A DNA stretch of 64,000 nt, taken from NCBI RefSeq assembly GCF_902488535.1, contig NZ_CABTWO010000003.1, positions 1-64,000 on the forward strand, written 5' to 3'. Shown here piece after piece: positions 52,573 through 60,884 of the stretch; positions within the stretch are counted from its first letter, which is position 1, and the number at the start of each line of letters is the position of its first letter. The position numbers were made by a program, and so were the translations under genes. The notes under the pieces are model-generated. The model was not told the DNA's origin. It searched no databases and saw only the letters and a list, made by a program, of their open reading frames with translations. Source of the DNA: an uncultured Mobiluncus sp. GTDB lineage: Bacteria; Actinomycetota; Actinomycetes; Actinomycetales; Actinomycetaceae.

Positions 52573-53844
52573 TTATTGCTTTGGCAGCGCTTCGACTTTG
52601 GCGGGGGAAGGCGCCGCGGGCGGCTCGGTGAGTTCAGGAGTTTCGGGCCCCACCAGGGATTGCAAAAACTCCCGATACTGTGCGGCCTTGCTCGCGCTCA
52701 TGGCGCTACTAGGCGGAATTTGTCCCTGCGCGGCCGCGGCTAGCGGCACCACCATGTGCGAATCTGGTTCCAGCCCGATTGCCACCCACTGGGCGGAGAT
52801 GACTTCGGCATTGCCCTGAGCTGGAACCCTAATCGTGGCCCAGGCGATTTGTTCCGAATCCGTGTGCATCGTGGTCAGGGGACGCATATCCGAAATGACA
52901 TTCCCTACGCTCCAGTACGTCCACATACCTTTGCCGTCCACACCGCCGGGTAGCTTCTCAATGCCCTGGGGAACGTGCGGATGGTGACCGATATAGAGGT
53001 CAATCAGTCCGCTATCGGCTGCTTCTTGGGCCCATTTACGCGCCCAGCCGGAGGGCTGCAACTCATATTCCAACCCGTTATGGCCCGACAAAATTACCAC
53101 GTTGGCACCCTCCTGGCGAGCCTGGGCGGCCCACTTGAGAATGTCGCTCATATTGTCCACGTTAACCAACCAAGGTTTTTCGCTGATGTAGGGCATCCCG
53201 CCCAACTTTCCCCAACCCAAGGACAGGTGAGCAATCTTGATGGTGCGACCGTCTTTGGTCAAGCTGTACATCTGATAAGGTTTTTCCTCCGCGCTGCGCC
53301 GAGAACCGGTGGCCCCCATCCCGGCTTTTTCCAGCACATTGAGCGTTTGATAGACGCCTTCAATGCCCTGGTCAGTCGTGTGGTTGGAAGCGGTGGAGCA
53401 GCCGTCGTAACCCAAGTCTTTCATATCTTTCGCCCAGCCCGTAGGCATAGCGAACTTGGGAAAACCCTGGTAGGGGGCGCCGTCCTGGGCAAAAGCAATC
53501 TCTTGGTGGCAAATCGTCAGGTCAGCCCCCTCGAGAAACGGTTTGATGCCAGCCATCAGATTAGTAAAATGCGTGTTTCCCGCGGCGTCGCGCGACACAT
53601 CGGGCATGAGGGCATCGTGCGTCAGGGCGTCGCCTGTGGCCGCGACGGTAAAGGTGATCTCCGGGGGCTGCGTTGCAGTAGGTTTCGGTTTGACGTTCAA
53701 AAGGGAGGTTTTGGTAGGAATTTCTTTGGCGGCGGATTTTCCGGCGGCATCGTCGCAGCCTGACAACCCCCAGGTCACACTCATCACCAGCAGCGTCGCG
53801 GTGGCTATCCGGGTAAATTTGCGGGTGGTGTCACTGTTTACCAT
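52573..53844 (-). CDS. CapA-family lipoprotein
   Basis: A 423-residue lipoprotein. The signal peptide ends in the lipobox GLSGC with Cys at 30. The PGA_cap/CapA domain (about 65-370) has the metallophosphatase-like motifs AATGDALTHD, ASNHTTDQG and GHHPHVPQGIEKL, here with SNHTTDQG in place of the usual NNHSxDxG. A Pro-rich tail follows. CapA proteins are linked to poly-gamma-glutamate or capsule export and surface attachment, but many act as wall-associated enzymes of unknown substrate. No pgs/cap synthesis genes are nearby. The gene lies 40 bases upstream of the ribF stop side, in the same orientation. Confidence 0.87.
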   Translation of the reverse strand: MVNSDTTRKFTRIATATLLVMSVTWGLSGCDDAAGKSAAKEIPTKTSLLNVKPKPTATQPPEITFTVAATGDALTHDALMPDVSRDAAGNTHFTNLMAGIKPFLEGADLTICHQEIAFAQDGAPYQGFPKFAMPTGWAKDMKDLGYDGCSTASNHTTDQGIEGVYQTLNVLEKAGMGATGSRRSAEEKPYQMYSLTKDGRTIKIAHLSLGWGKLGGMPYISEKPWLVNVDNMSDILKWAAQARQEGANVVILSGHNGLEYELQPSGWARKWAQEAADSGLIDLYIGHHPHVPQGIEKLPGGVDGKGMWTYWSVGNVISDMRPLTTMHTDSEQIAWATIRVPAQGNAEVISAQWVAIGLEPDSHMVVPLAAAAQGQIPPSSAMSASKAAQYREFLQSLVGPETPELTEPPAAPSPAKVEALPKQ

Positions 53845-53884
53845 GGAACTTTTATACCAAACAAAGCTGACAAATCCGCCGCAC

Positions 53885-54880
53885 TCAGACTGTGACCGCG
53901 CCGGGGTCGATACGTTGGGATTTCGGAACCCCCAGCACTACAGCCGTCTCCAACAGGTCGCGATCCATGCGCTCCAGCAGTGCGTCCAAAGAATCAAAAG
54001 CCAGGTTGTCGCGAATCCGATGCACGAACTCGACCACGACTTCTTCCCCGTACAAATCCAAGTCTGCGCGCCCTAAAACGTGAGCTTCTACGGTGCGCCC
54101 CACGTCGCCAAAATGCGGGGAAGTTCCCACCGAAATGGCGGCGGGCACCACCTCTAGTGAAGTCGGACTCTTAGAGTGCGGCGGGTAAGGCATCCGCAGC
54201 CAACCGGCGTAAACACCATCTGCGGGAATGGCCTCCACGAACTCCGCGTCCAGGTTAGCGGTGGGAAATCCCAGTTTGCGCCCACGCCGTTTGCCGTGAA
54301 TGACCGTGCCTCGTACCGAATGGGCGCGACCCAACACATAAGCTGCCTGGTCAACCCGGCCTTGGGCCAGCAGCTCGCGCACCCAAGATGAGGACCAGCG
54401 GCGCCCAAAAATCGGATCAACGATGTTCGGCACCGTCACGACGGTAAAACCGTACTGTTCCCCCAGTTCCTGTAAAGTCTGGGCGTCTCCGCTGTTCTTG
54501 GCTCCAAAACGCATGTCTTCTCCGATGACGACCACCAGGGGATGCAGGGGGGTGACCAGGTAGTTTTGGACGAATTCGGCGGGGGACTGGGCGGCAAAAT
54601 CGAGGTCATATTGTTGAACCCAAGTTGCGTCCACCCCCAGCTGTTCAATGCGGGTCAGGCGGTCTGGCAGGGAGCAAATCAACTTATTCTTCGGGTCGGG
54701 GTGGTGAACTTGGCGAGGCAGCGGGTCGAACGTCAACACGACAGAGGCCACCTCGCGCTCGTGCGCCAGCGCCACGACTTTCTCGATGATTCGCTTGTGT
54801 CCGGTGTGAACGCCGTCAAAAGTACCTATGGTCACGATACTCGGCCCGAAACTTGACGGTTTGTCACGAAAAATTTGCAC
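53885..54880 (-). CDS. ribF: Bifunctional riboflavin kinase/FAD synthetase
   Basis: A 331-residue enzyme making FMN and FAD from riboflavin. The N-terminal FAD synthetase domain has GTFDGVHTGHKRII and GEDMRFGAKNSGD; the C-terminal riboflavin kinase domain has GRKLGFPTANL and GVYAGWL. The gene usually follows truB in Actinobacteria and points the same way; here it is inverted relative to truB. It is divergent from the next CW_binding_2 gene. Confidence 0.95.
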   Translation of the reverse strand: MQIFRDKPSSFGPSIVTIGTFDGVHTGHKRIIEKVVALAHEREVASVVLTFDPLPRQVHHPDPKNKLICSLPDRLTRIEQLGVDATWVQQYDLDFAAQSPAEFVQNYLVTPLHPLVVVIGEDMRFGAKNSGDAQTLQELGEQYGFTVVTVPNIVDPIFGRRWSSSWVRELLAQGRVDQAAYVLGRAHSVRGTVIHGKRRGRKLGFPTANLDAEFVEAIPADGVYAGWLRMPYPPHSKSPTSLEVVPAAISVGTSPHFGDVGRTVEAHVLGRADLDLYGEEVVVEFVHRIRDNLAFDSLDALLERMDRDLLETAVVLGVPKSQRIDPGAVTV

Positions 54881-55032
54881 CCCTCAACCTTAGCATGACG
54901 CTATCCGCTCCGATTTTGCCCCTGTCCCGACGTGGGGAAAGGGCGGGGCTTTCACCCTTTTGGGTGTTCAGTTACCAAAAGTGCCTCAATAAGCTGAGTG
55001 GGTCACGACTGTTGCAACGGAGAGGTACAGAC

Positions 55033-56451
55033 ATGCAGACATGGGTAAAGCGCGGAGCCATTTCCAGCGCGGTGGGAGCCTTGACTTTAGCGATGATGAC
55101 CCTGGTCACCGTCAGCGAATCTCAGGCAGAGGGGTTGAACTATGAACGTCTGGCGGGGCCCAGTGGGGTGGAAACCTCCCTGGCGGTAGCCAAGCACACT
55201 TGGGGGACAAACTGGCCGGTGGTCTATGTGGCCGCGAACCGTAACCCGGTGGATGCCCTGCCGGCGGCAACTATCGGGGACGGACCGGTGGTGCTCACCG
55301 ATGGCAAACAGCTGAACCTTGGTGGGGTCAAACCCGGCCATATCGTGATTTTGGGTGGGCCGGGCGCGGTTCCTGAAAACATTGCACAGCAAGCCCGGCA
55401 GACTTGCGGCGCGGAAAACGTGGAACGCCTCGCTGGCCCGGACCGCAACGCGACCGCCCGGGCTATTGCCGACCGCTGGATACAGGTAAACGGTCCCACC
55501 AACCGCATGTATTTGACCAAAAACGCCGGATCCGGTTCCCCCGACGCGGTGGCCGGTTCGGTGCTGCGTGACGGACCTATCATCACCTACACGAACGAGG
55601 CCAGCATCAGCGCCGCGCAGCAGTTCGTGGCGATGCGGATGCCGGCGGACCAGCCTGCTGGCGCGGAACTGGTGGCTTTGGGCGGACCGGGCGCGGTTCC
55701 CGACGCGGTACTCCAAACAGTCGCGAACGGTGCGGCAACCCAACGTTTTGCGGGAACAAATCGTTATCTCACCGCCCTAGAAATCGCCAAGTTTGCCGCC
55801 ACTGATCCGGCCCGAACGGTCGCCTACGTGGCGTCGGGAACCGCCCTGAAAGATGCGATGGTGGCGGGGGCAGCCAAGGACGGTTTTATCCTGCTGACCC
55901 CACCCGGTGGTGGAGGTACTTTCCAGCAAATCGTGTCTATGGGCGCTAACAAGATTGTATTTATCGGAGGAGAAGGAGTGTTGCCCCAGAGTACTGTAGC
56001 TATGGCAGCCGGCGTTGGTTTAGGTGCGGATGGTCCCGGTAATCCGCATTACATCACCAATAACGTGGGTTTTAAGCTTGAAGGCCTCATTCGGATACTA
56101 AGTGCCAAGGAACTTATCAAGATGGAGAACCACCAGGATGTACCGGAGTTGTCCGAAGTGTTAGCTGGCTACGAATACGCTGTGCTCATTTTGGATGAAC
56201 CGGCGGTATTCGACATTTCCTATGCTTCGGATATTGGGCCAGGCGGCCCCACTAATCCGCGCGAGGCTGACATGGTCTTGCTCGCGGACACCTCCGATCC
56301 CAAGGCTGTCATGGAGTCGTGGCGTGGATACGACGGTATGCGGGCGTCTGTCACCTTTAAGCCATACAGTCTTTTCTGGCCCACTGACGTGAGGCTTCCC
56401 ATGACTGGAGCGCATTCTACAGGAGCCTATATCGACCACGGCAAGGGATAA
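55033..56451 (+). CDS. CW_binding_2 surface protein with unrecognised C-terminal domain
   Basis: A protein of about 472 residues. The ATG at 55033 is chosen because GGAGAGG lies 7 bases upstream and a signal peptide follows (1-33, ending SQA), although the frame is open from 54853. Three CW_binding_2 repeats (about 36-335) begin ERLAGPSGVETS, ERLAGPDRNATA and RFAGTNRYLTA. The C-terminal part (about 336-472) has no recognised fold. It has GLIRILSAKEL, YEYAVLILDEP, DMVLLADTSDP and MRASVTFKPYSLFWP. Its DNA is AT-richer than the repeats, which suggests a fused or replaced effector part. Confidence 0.85.
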   Translation: MQTWVKRGAISSAVGALTLAMMTLVTVSESQAEGLNYERLAGPSGVETSLAVAKHTWGTNWPVVYVAANRNPVDALPAATIGDGPVVLTDGKQLNLGGVKPGHIVILGGPGAVPENIAQQARQTCGAENVERLAGPDRNATARAIADRWIQVNGPTNRMYLTKNAGSGSPDAVAGSVLRDGPIITYTNEASISAAQQFVAMRMPADQPAGAELVALGGPGAVPDAVLQTVANGAATQRFAGTNRYLTALEIAKFAATDPARTVAYVASGTALKDAMVAGAAKDGFILLTPPGGGGTFQQIVSMGANKIVFIGGEGVLPQSTVAMAAGVGLGADGPGNPHYITNNVGFKLEGLIRILSAKELIKMENHQDVPELSEVLAGYEYAVLILDEPAVFDISYASDIGPGGPTNPREADMVLLADTSDPKAVMESWRGYDGMRASVTFKPYSLFWPTDVRLPMTGAHSTGAYIDHGKG

Positions 56452-56482
56452 CGCTCGCGGGTCTTTTTGCTAACTTCATCGA

Positions 56483-56523
56483 CCCCCTTGCTTTAGACTT
56501 GGAAAAGACTTAAAGCAAGGGGG
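56483..56523 (+). promoter_or_regulatory. Hairpin containing the ribosome binding site of the next gene
   Basis: A perfect 13-bp stem (56483-56495 with 56511-56523) has its 3' arm ending in AAGCAAGGGGG, which is the Shine-Dalgarno region 5 bases before the ATG at 56529. The start would be hidden when the hairpin forms. It may also act as a weak terminator for the upstream gene (three T residues follow). Confidence 0.6.
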
Positions 56524-56528
56524 TTTCC

Positions 56529-57587
56529 ATGTGGGCTGTGCAAGGCGTTGATGGGGTGGCTTCAATTGTCCAGGTGGAGCGTCCCCTGGTAGGCGCCCGT
56601 CAGGTGTTGATTAAGGTGGCGGCCGCAGGAGTGAACCGAGCAGACTTGCTGCAGGTGGCAGGCCATTATCCGCCGCCTGCCGGGATGCCGCAGACACTGG
56701 GCCTGGAAGCAGCCGGGACGATCGTTGAAGTCGGCCCTGAACTCGATGCTTCCCAGTGGCTGGGACGTTCGGTTGTGGCCTTGGTGGAAGGCGGCGCCCA
56801 GGCGGAATACTGCGTGGCCAATCCTGACCTGTGTCTGCCGGTGCCGGTGGTGGGACGCCTGGACGGCTATGTGGCTGGGGCGGCGCTGCTGGAGGCAGCG
56901 GTGACTTCTTGGCATAACCTAGTCAACTTAGAACCGCGGATAACCTGGATGGATGGGCCGCACGACGGCTTCCTGGCAGGCCGCGACCCGTACGGGGAAA
57001 GCTGGCGCTACCCAGTTGGCTTCAGCGTGCTGATTCAAGGTGGAAGCGGTGGGGTCGGGACCGTTGCGGTGCAACTGGCCAAGGCGCTGGGTGCCAACGT
57101 GGCGGCCACAGCCGGGGACGAAGCCCGTCGCCAAAAAGTGACCCTGCTGGGTGCTGACGGCGTGGCGGACTACCGTGACGAAGAATCGCTGAAAAAAGCG
57201 TTCGAGGACGTGACTGACTGTTTGGGGTTTGACCTGATCTTGGATGTCAGTGGGGCCGGAGGGCTGGAATCGAATATCAATCTTTTAAAGATCGGAGGAC
57301 GTTTATGCGTTATCGGACTGCAAAAGGGAGCACGCGGGGAAATCGATTTGGCGTATTTTTTGCAAAAACAGGCCACCTTGCAAGGTTCCACCATTCGCGC
57401 GTTGGATACGGACACCAAGGTTGACCTGGTTCACGCAGTTGGTGAATACGTTTGGCCCGCTGTCGAATCCGGCCAAATCCGCCCGGTTATTGCCGAAACG
57501 TACCCCTTCGCCAAAGTCGCCCAAGCTCACGAAGCCCTTAGAGCCAAAACCAACCGTCCCTTCGGCAAATTGATTCTTGCCAAATAA
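56529..57587 (+). CDS. NAD(P)H quinone oxidoreductase, zinc-type dehydrogenase family
   Basis: A 352-residue medium-chain dehydrogenase/reductase of the quinone oxidoreductase (PIG3-like) branch. An N-terminal GroES-like domain (about 25-120) precedes the Rossmann domain with IQGGSGGVGTVAVQLAKALG (about 161-180), ADGVADYRDE and GFDLILDVSG. Zinc-binding Cys residues of true alcohol dehydrogenases are absent, as in QOR. Its ribosome binding site sits in a hairpin, so translation may be regulated. No terminator is clear directly after the stop. Confidence 0.88.
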   Translation: MWAVQGVDGVASIVQVERPLVGARQVLIKVAAAGVNRADLLQVAGHYPPPAGMPQTLGLEAAGTIVEVGPELDASQWLGRSVVALVEGGAQAEYCVANPDLCLPVPVVGRLDGYVAGAALLEAAVTSWHNLVNLEPRITWMDGPHDGFLAGRDPYGESWRYPVGFSVLIQGGSGGVGTVAVQLAKALGANVAATAGDEARRQKVTLLGADGVADYRDEESLKKAFEDVTDCLGFDLILDVSGAGGLESNINLLKIGGRLCVIGLQKGARGEIDLAYFLQKQATLQGSTIRALDTDTKVDLVHAVGEYVWPAVESGQIRPVIAETYPFAKVAQAHEALRAKTNRPFGKLILAK

Positions 57588-57948
57588 TTAGCCCTAAAGC
57601 TAAACAGCCCGCCCAGCTAAAAATTCAAGTTTTCCCAAAAACCCGCCCCGCAAGTGCAACGTTTCTCGCAATACGGCGCGTCTGAGCGAAAGTGGGGGTA
57701 CTCAGGCGGGGGACTAGGGGGTGTGTTTTCGTTGCTTTGCAACGAAAACGAGGGGGGTCCGTGACCCCCTAGGTCACCCGCGAGACCCCCACGAGCGATA
57801 CCGCGCCGACCCGCGCTGTTGAAAAACAAAGAAAATTCGCTTGAATGCGGGGTTTTTGCTAAACTTGTACAGCCGTCATGTCGGCCGCGCTACCGATGCT
57901 CCAGGAAGAGCCTGGGCGCTGCGCGCAACGAGTACATAAGGAGAACCT
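57588..57948. other. 361-bp structured region upstream of rpsO
   Basis: No gene is seen. It contains GTTTTCGTTGC-TTT-GCAACGAAAAC (57725-57749), a perfect 11-bp hairpin, directly followed by a second hairpin (57751-57769, AGGGGGGTC with GACCCCCT). CTAGGGGG before and CCCCCTAG after can pair around or instead of these, giving alternative folds. Near 57877-57925 further complementary stretches lie in the probable leader of rpsO. Confidence 0.6.
57725..57772. other. Two adjacent hairpins, mutually exclusive with an outer stem
   Basis: The first hairpin has 11 perfect bp and a 3-nt loop. The second has about 8 bp. The outer pairing uses the 3' arm of the second hairpin, so both cannot form together. 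No T-tract follows on the plus strand. Confidence 0.6.
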
Positions 57949-58218
57949 GTGGCACTGACCAAGGAAGAAAAGCAAGCAATCATCAACGAATACGCGACTC
58001 ATCCCGGGGACACTGGTTCCCCCGAAGTGCAAATCGCCCTGTTGTCCAAGCGGATTAAGGACCTGACCGAGCACTTCAAGACTCACGAACATGACCATCA
58101 TTCCCGTCGTGGTTTGATGCTGCTGGTCGGCCAGCGCAAGCGTCTGCTGGGCTACTTGCAGGACATCGACATCGAACGCTACCGCAGCCTCAAAGAGCGC
58201 CTCGGTTTGCGTAAATAG
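57949..58218 (+). CDS. rpsO: 30S ribosomal protein S15
   Basis: The 89-residue S15, binding 16S rRNA early in 30S assembly. It matches the family throughout: [45 protein letters not shown], and [13 protein letters not shown]. The GTG start follows AAGGAG. S15 commonly represses its own mRNA through leader structures; the structured upstream region here is a candidate. A strong terminator follows before pnp. Confidence 0.98.
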   Translation: MALTKEEKQAIINEYATHPGDTGSPEVQIALLSKRIKDLTEHFKTHEHDHHSRRGLMLLVGQRKRLLGYLQDIDIERYRSLKERLGLRK

Positions 58219-58223
58219 CAACT

Positions 58224-58254
58224 AAGCTGGCCGGATACCGGTCAGCTTTCTTTT
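58224..58254 (+). terminator. Intrinsic terminator between rpsO and pnp
   Basis: An 11-bp stem (58224-58234 with 58238-58248, one G-T pair), loop ATA, followed by TCTTTT, lies 5 bases after the rpsO stop. Confidence 0.88.
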
Positions 58255-58426
58255 CATGCCGGTACTTTCCGGCTGATATATGTAGGAATCCAGCGTTAAT
58301 CGGTCCTCGGTAGTGGCCTCCTGGACCATCTGCGAGTCTCCCGGTTTTCCCGGTGAGGTTTGCGGAGAGCCAGCCCAGTGGGCCTCGATCGATGACCGCC
58401 GCGCTGAACACAGAGAGGGGGATCCC

Positions 58427-60808
58427 TTGGAGGGACCCGAAATCACGGCGGCAGAAGCCGTCATCGACAATGGTAAATTTGGCAAGCGCGTCCTGCGCTT
58501 TGAAACGGGCCTTTTGGCTCAGCAGGCTGCCGGTTCGGCAATGGTCACCCTGGATGGGGAAACCGTTGTATTCGCAGCCACCACGGTTGGCAAGCAACCG
58601 AAAGATCAATTCGACTTTTTCCCCTTGACCGTAGACGTCGAGGAAAAGCAATACGCCGCGGGACGCATCCCCGGATCGTTCTTCCGTCGCGAAGGTCGCC
58701 CCGGCACCGAGGCTATCCTAGCGGCCCGCCTGATTGACCGCCCGCTGCGCCCGGCCTTCGTAAAAGGGCTGCGCAACGAGGTCCAGGTCGTCGACACCAT
58801 CCTGTCAATCCACCCCGACCACGCTTATGACGTGGTGGCGATCAACGCCTCCTCGATGGCGACCCAACTGGCTGGCTTGCCTTTCTCCGGTCCCATCGGT
58901 GGTACCCGCCTGGCCTTGATTGACGGGCAGTGGGTGGCGTTCCCGACCTACCCCGAGATGGAACAGTCCACATTCAACATGGTCATCGCCGGTCGTGTCG
59001 TCAACGAGGGTACCCCCGAAGAAGACGTGGCCATCATGATGGTGGAAGCCGGCGGCGGCGAGTACGCCTGGGACCTGATTCAAGAGGGCAAACAGGCTCC
59101 GACCGAGGACTTCGTGGCCAGCGCGCTGGACGCGGCCAAACCCTTCATTAAGGAACTGTGCCGCGCTCAATCCGAAGTGGCCGCCAAGGCCGCCAAGGAA
59201 ACCCAGGAATATCCGCTGTTCCCCGACTACGAGGACAACCATTTTGAGGCGATGAAAGCCGAGGTGGAAGCGGATTTGCTCGCGGCGATTCAGATTGCCG
59301 ACAAGCTGACTCGTGAGAATCGCGAAACCGAAATCCGCGATGCCGCCATCGAGAAGCTCGCGGTGGAAGGCGGCGAGTTCGAGGAACAGGAAAAGGAACT
59401 GAAGGCAGCCTTTAAGGCTTTGGAAAAGAAGCTGGTGCGCGCCCGGGTGCTGCACGAAGGCAAGCGTATCGACGGACGCGGACTGAAAGACATCCGCTCC
59501 CTGTCCGCCGAGGTCGAGGTGCTGCCCCGGGTCCACGGCTCGGCTCTGTTCCAGCGCGGGGAAACCCAGGTTCTGGGCGTGACCACGCTCAATATGCTGC
59601 GTATGGAACAGCAGTTGGATAACTTGAGCCCAGCGACGCATAAGCGCTATATGCACCAGTACAACTTCCCGCCCTACTGCACCGGCGAGACCGGTCGGGT
59701 CGGTTCCCCCAAGCGCCGCGAAATCGGCCACGGGCACCTGGCGGAGATGGCCCTAGAGCCGGTCATTCCGGCTCGCGAGGATTTCCCCTACGCGATTCGC
59801 CAGGTCAGCGAGATTATGGGCTCGAACGGCTCGTCCTCGATGGGTTCGGTTTGCGCCTCCACGCTGTCCCTGTTGAACGCAGGTGTGCCGTTGCGCGCCC
59901 CGATTGCCGGCATCGCGATGGGCCTGATGAGTGAACCGGGCGAAAACGGCACCCAGTTTGCGACCCTGACCGACATCTTGGGCGCAGAAGACGCTTTTGG
60001 CGACATGGACTTCAAGGTCGCCGGCACCAAGGACTTCATTACCGCCCTGCAGCTGGACACGAAACTTGATGGCATTCCTGCCGACGTTTTGAAGGGCGCC
60101 CTGGGTCAAGCCCGCGACGCTCGCCTAAAGATTCTGGACGTGATGCACGCCGCTATTGACGGGCCTGATGAACTGGCTCCGACCGCTCCGCGCATCCTCA
60201 CCGTGAACATCCCGGTGGACAAGATTGGTGAGGTCATCGGTCCGAAAGGAAAGATGATTAACCAGATTCAAGAGGACACCGGCGCTGAGCTGACCATTGA
60301 GGACGACGGCACCGTGTACATCGGGGCGGATAACGGTCCGGCCGCCGAGGCCGCTCGTGACGCCGTGAACGCGATTGCGAACCCCCAGATGCCCGAGGTC
60401 GGCGAACGTTTCGTTGGTACCGTGGTGAAAACGACCACGTTCGGGGCGTTCATTTCCTTGACCCCCGGCAAGGACGGTTTGCTCCACATCTCCCAGATTC
60501 GTCGCCTGGTCGGCGGCAAACGTGTGGAAAACGTCGAGGACGTGCTCCAGGTCGGCCAGCAGGTTCAGGTCGAGGTTGCCGAAATCGACCAGCGCGGCAA
60601 GCTCTCCCTGCATGCCGTGGTGGACGATGAGGACGGCGAAACCGCAGCGGATTCGGAATCTGGGCAGAACGAAACTCCAGAGATCCACGATCCGCGTGAC
60701 CGTGAACGCCGTGATCCGCGTGATAGCAGCGAACCGCGCCGTCCGCGGGAGCGGGCTCGCCGGCGGACGCATCGTTCTCGCGGCGAGGACGATCGCGATT
60801 TCTCATAG
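58427..60808 (+). CDS. pnp: Polyribonucleotide nucleotidyltransferase (PNPase)
   Basis: A protein of about 793 residues: the phosphorolytic 3'-5' exoribonuclease of the degradosome. The TTG at 58427 is taken as the start because AGAGGGGG precedes it and the protein then begins [19 protein letters not shown], matching the family N-terminus; the open frame from 58313 is a leader translation. Two RNase PH domains are joined by a helical domain. The second contains [22 protein letters not shown] ([16 protein letters not shown]) and S1 ([17 protein letters not shown]) domains follow, then a charged Arg/Asp tail. Confidence 0.97.
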   Translation: MEGPEITAAEAVIDNGKFGKRVLRFETGLLAQQAAGSAMVTLDGETVVFAATTVGKQPKDQFDFFPLTVDVEEKQYAAGRIPGSFFRREGRPGTEAILAARLIDRPLRPAFVKGLRNEVQVVDTILSIHPDHAYDVVAINASSMATQLAGLPFSGPIGGTRLALIDGQWVAFPTYPEMEQSTFNMVIAGRVVNEGTPEEDVAIMMVEAGGGEYAWDLIQEGKQAPTEDFVASALDAAKPFIKELCRAQSEVAAKAAKETQEYPLFPDYEDNHFEAMKAEVEADLLAAIQIADKLTRENRETEIRDAAIEKLAVEGGEFEEQEKELKAAFKALEKKLVRARVLHEGKRIDGRGLKDIRSLSAEVEVLPRVHGSALFQRGETQVLGVTTLNMLRMEQQLDNLSPATHKRYMHQYNFPPYCTGETGRVGSPKRREIGHGHLAEMALEPVIPAREDFPYAIRQVSEIMGSNGSSSMGSVCASTLSLLNAGVPLRAPIAGIAMGLMSEPGENGTQFATLTDILGAEDAFGDMDFKVAGTKDFITALQLDTKLDGIPADVLKGALGQARDARLKILDVMHAAIDGPDELAPTAPRILTVNIPVDKIGEVIGPKGKMINQIQEDTGAELTIEDDGTVYIGADNGPAAEAARDAVNAIANPQMPEVGERFVGTVVKTTTFGAFISLTPGKDGLLHISQIRRLVGGKRVENVEDVLQVGQQVQVEVAEIDQRGKLSLHAVVDDEDGETAADSESGQNETPEIHDPRDRERRDPRDSSEPRRPRERARRRTHRSRGEDDRDFS

Positions 60809-60884
60809 AGTAACGCTATCGAAAACTACGGTGGCTCGGCGGGGGATATTCCCTCGCCGGGTCGCCTATTAGAGGAGAGTATCA

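Noticed and set aside
54853..55032. Upstream extension of the CW_binding_2 gene to 54853
   Set aside because: It overlaps ribF and precedes a clear ribosome binding site and signal peptide at 55033.
57841..57870. rpsO promoter at TTGAAT/TAAACT
   Set aside because: The spacer is only 13 bp, too short for a standard promoter, so it was not listed.
58313..58426. Upstream extension of pnp
   Set aside because: The family N-terminus begins at TTG 58427 with a good ribosome binding site; the extra residues are leader translation.
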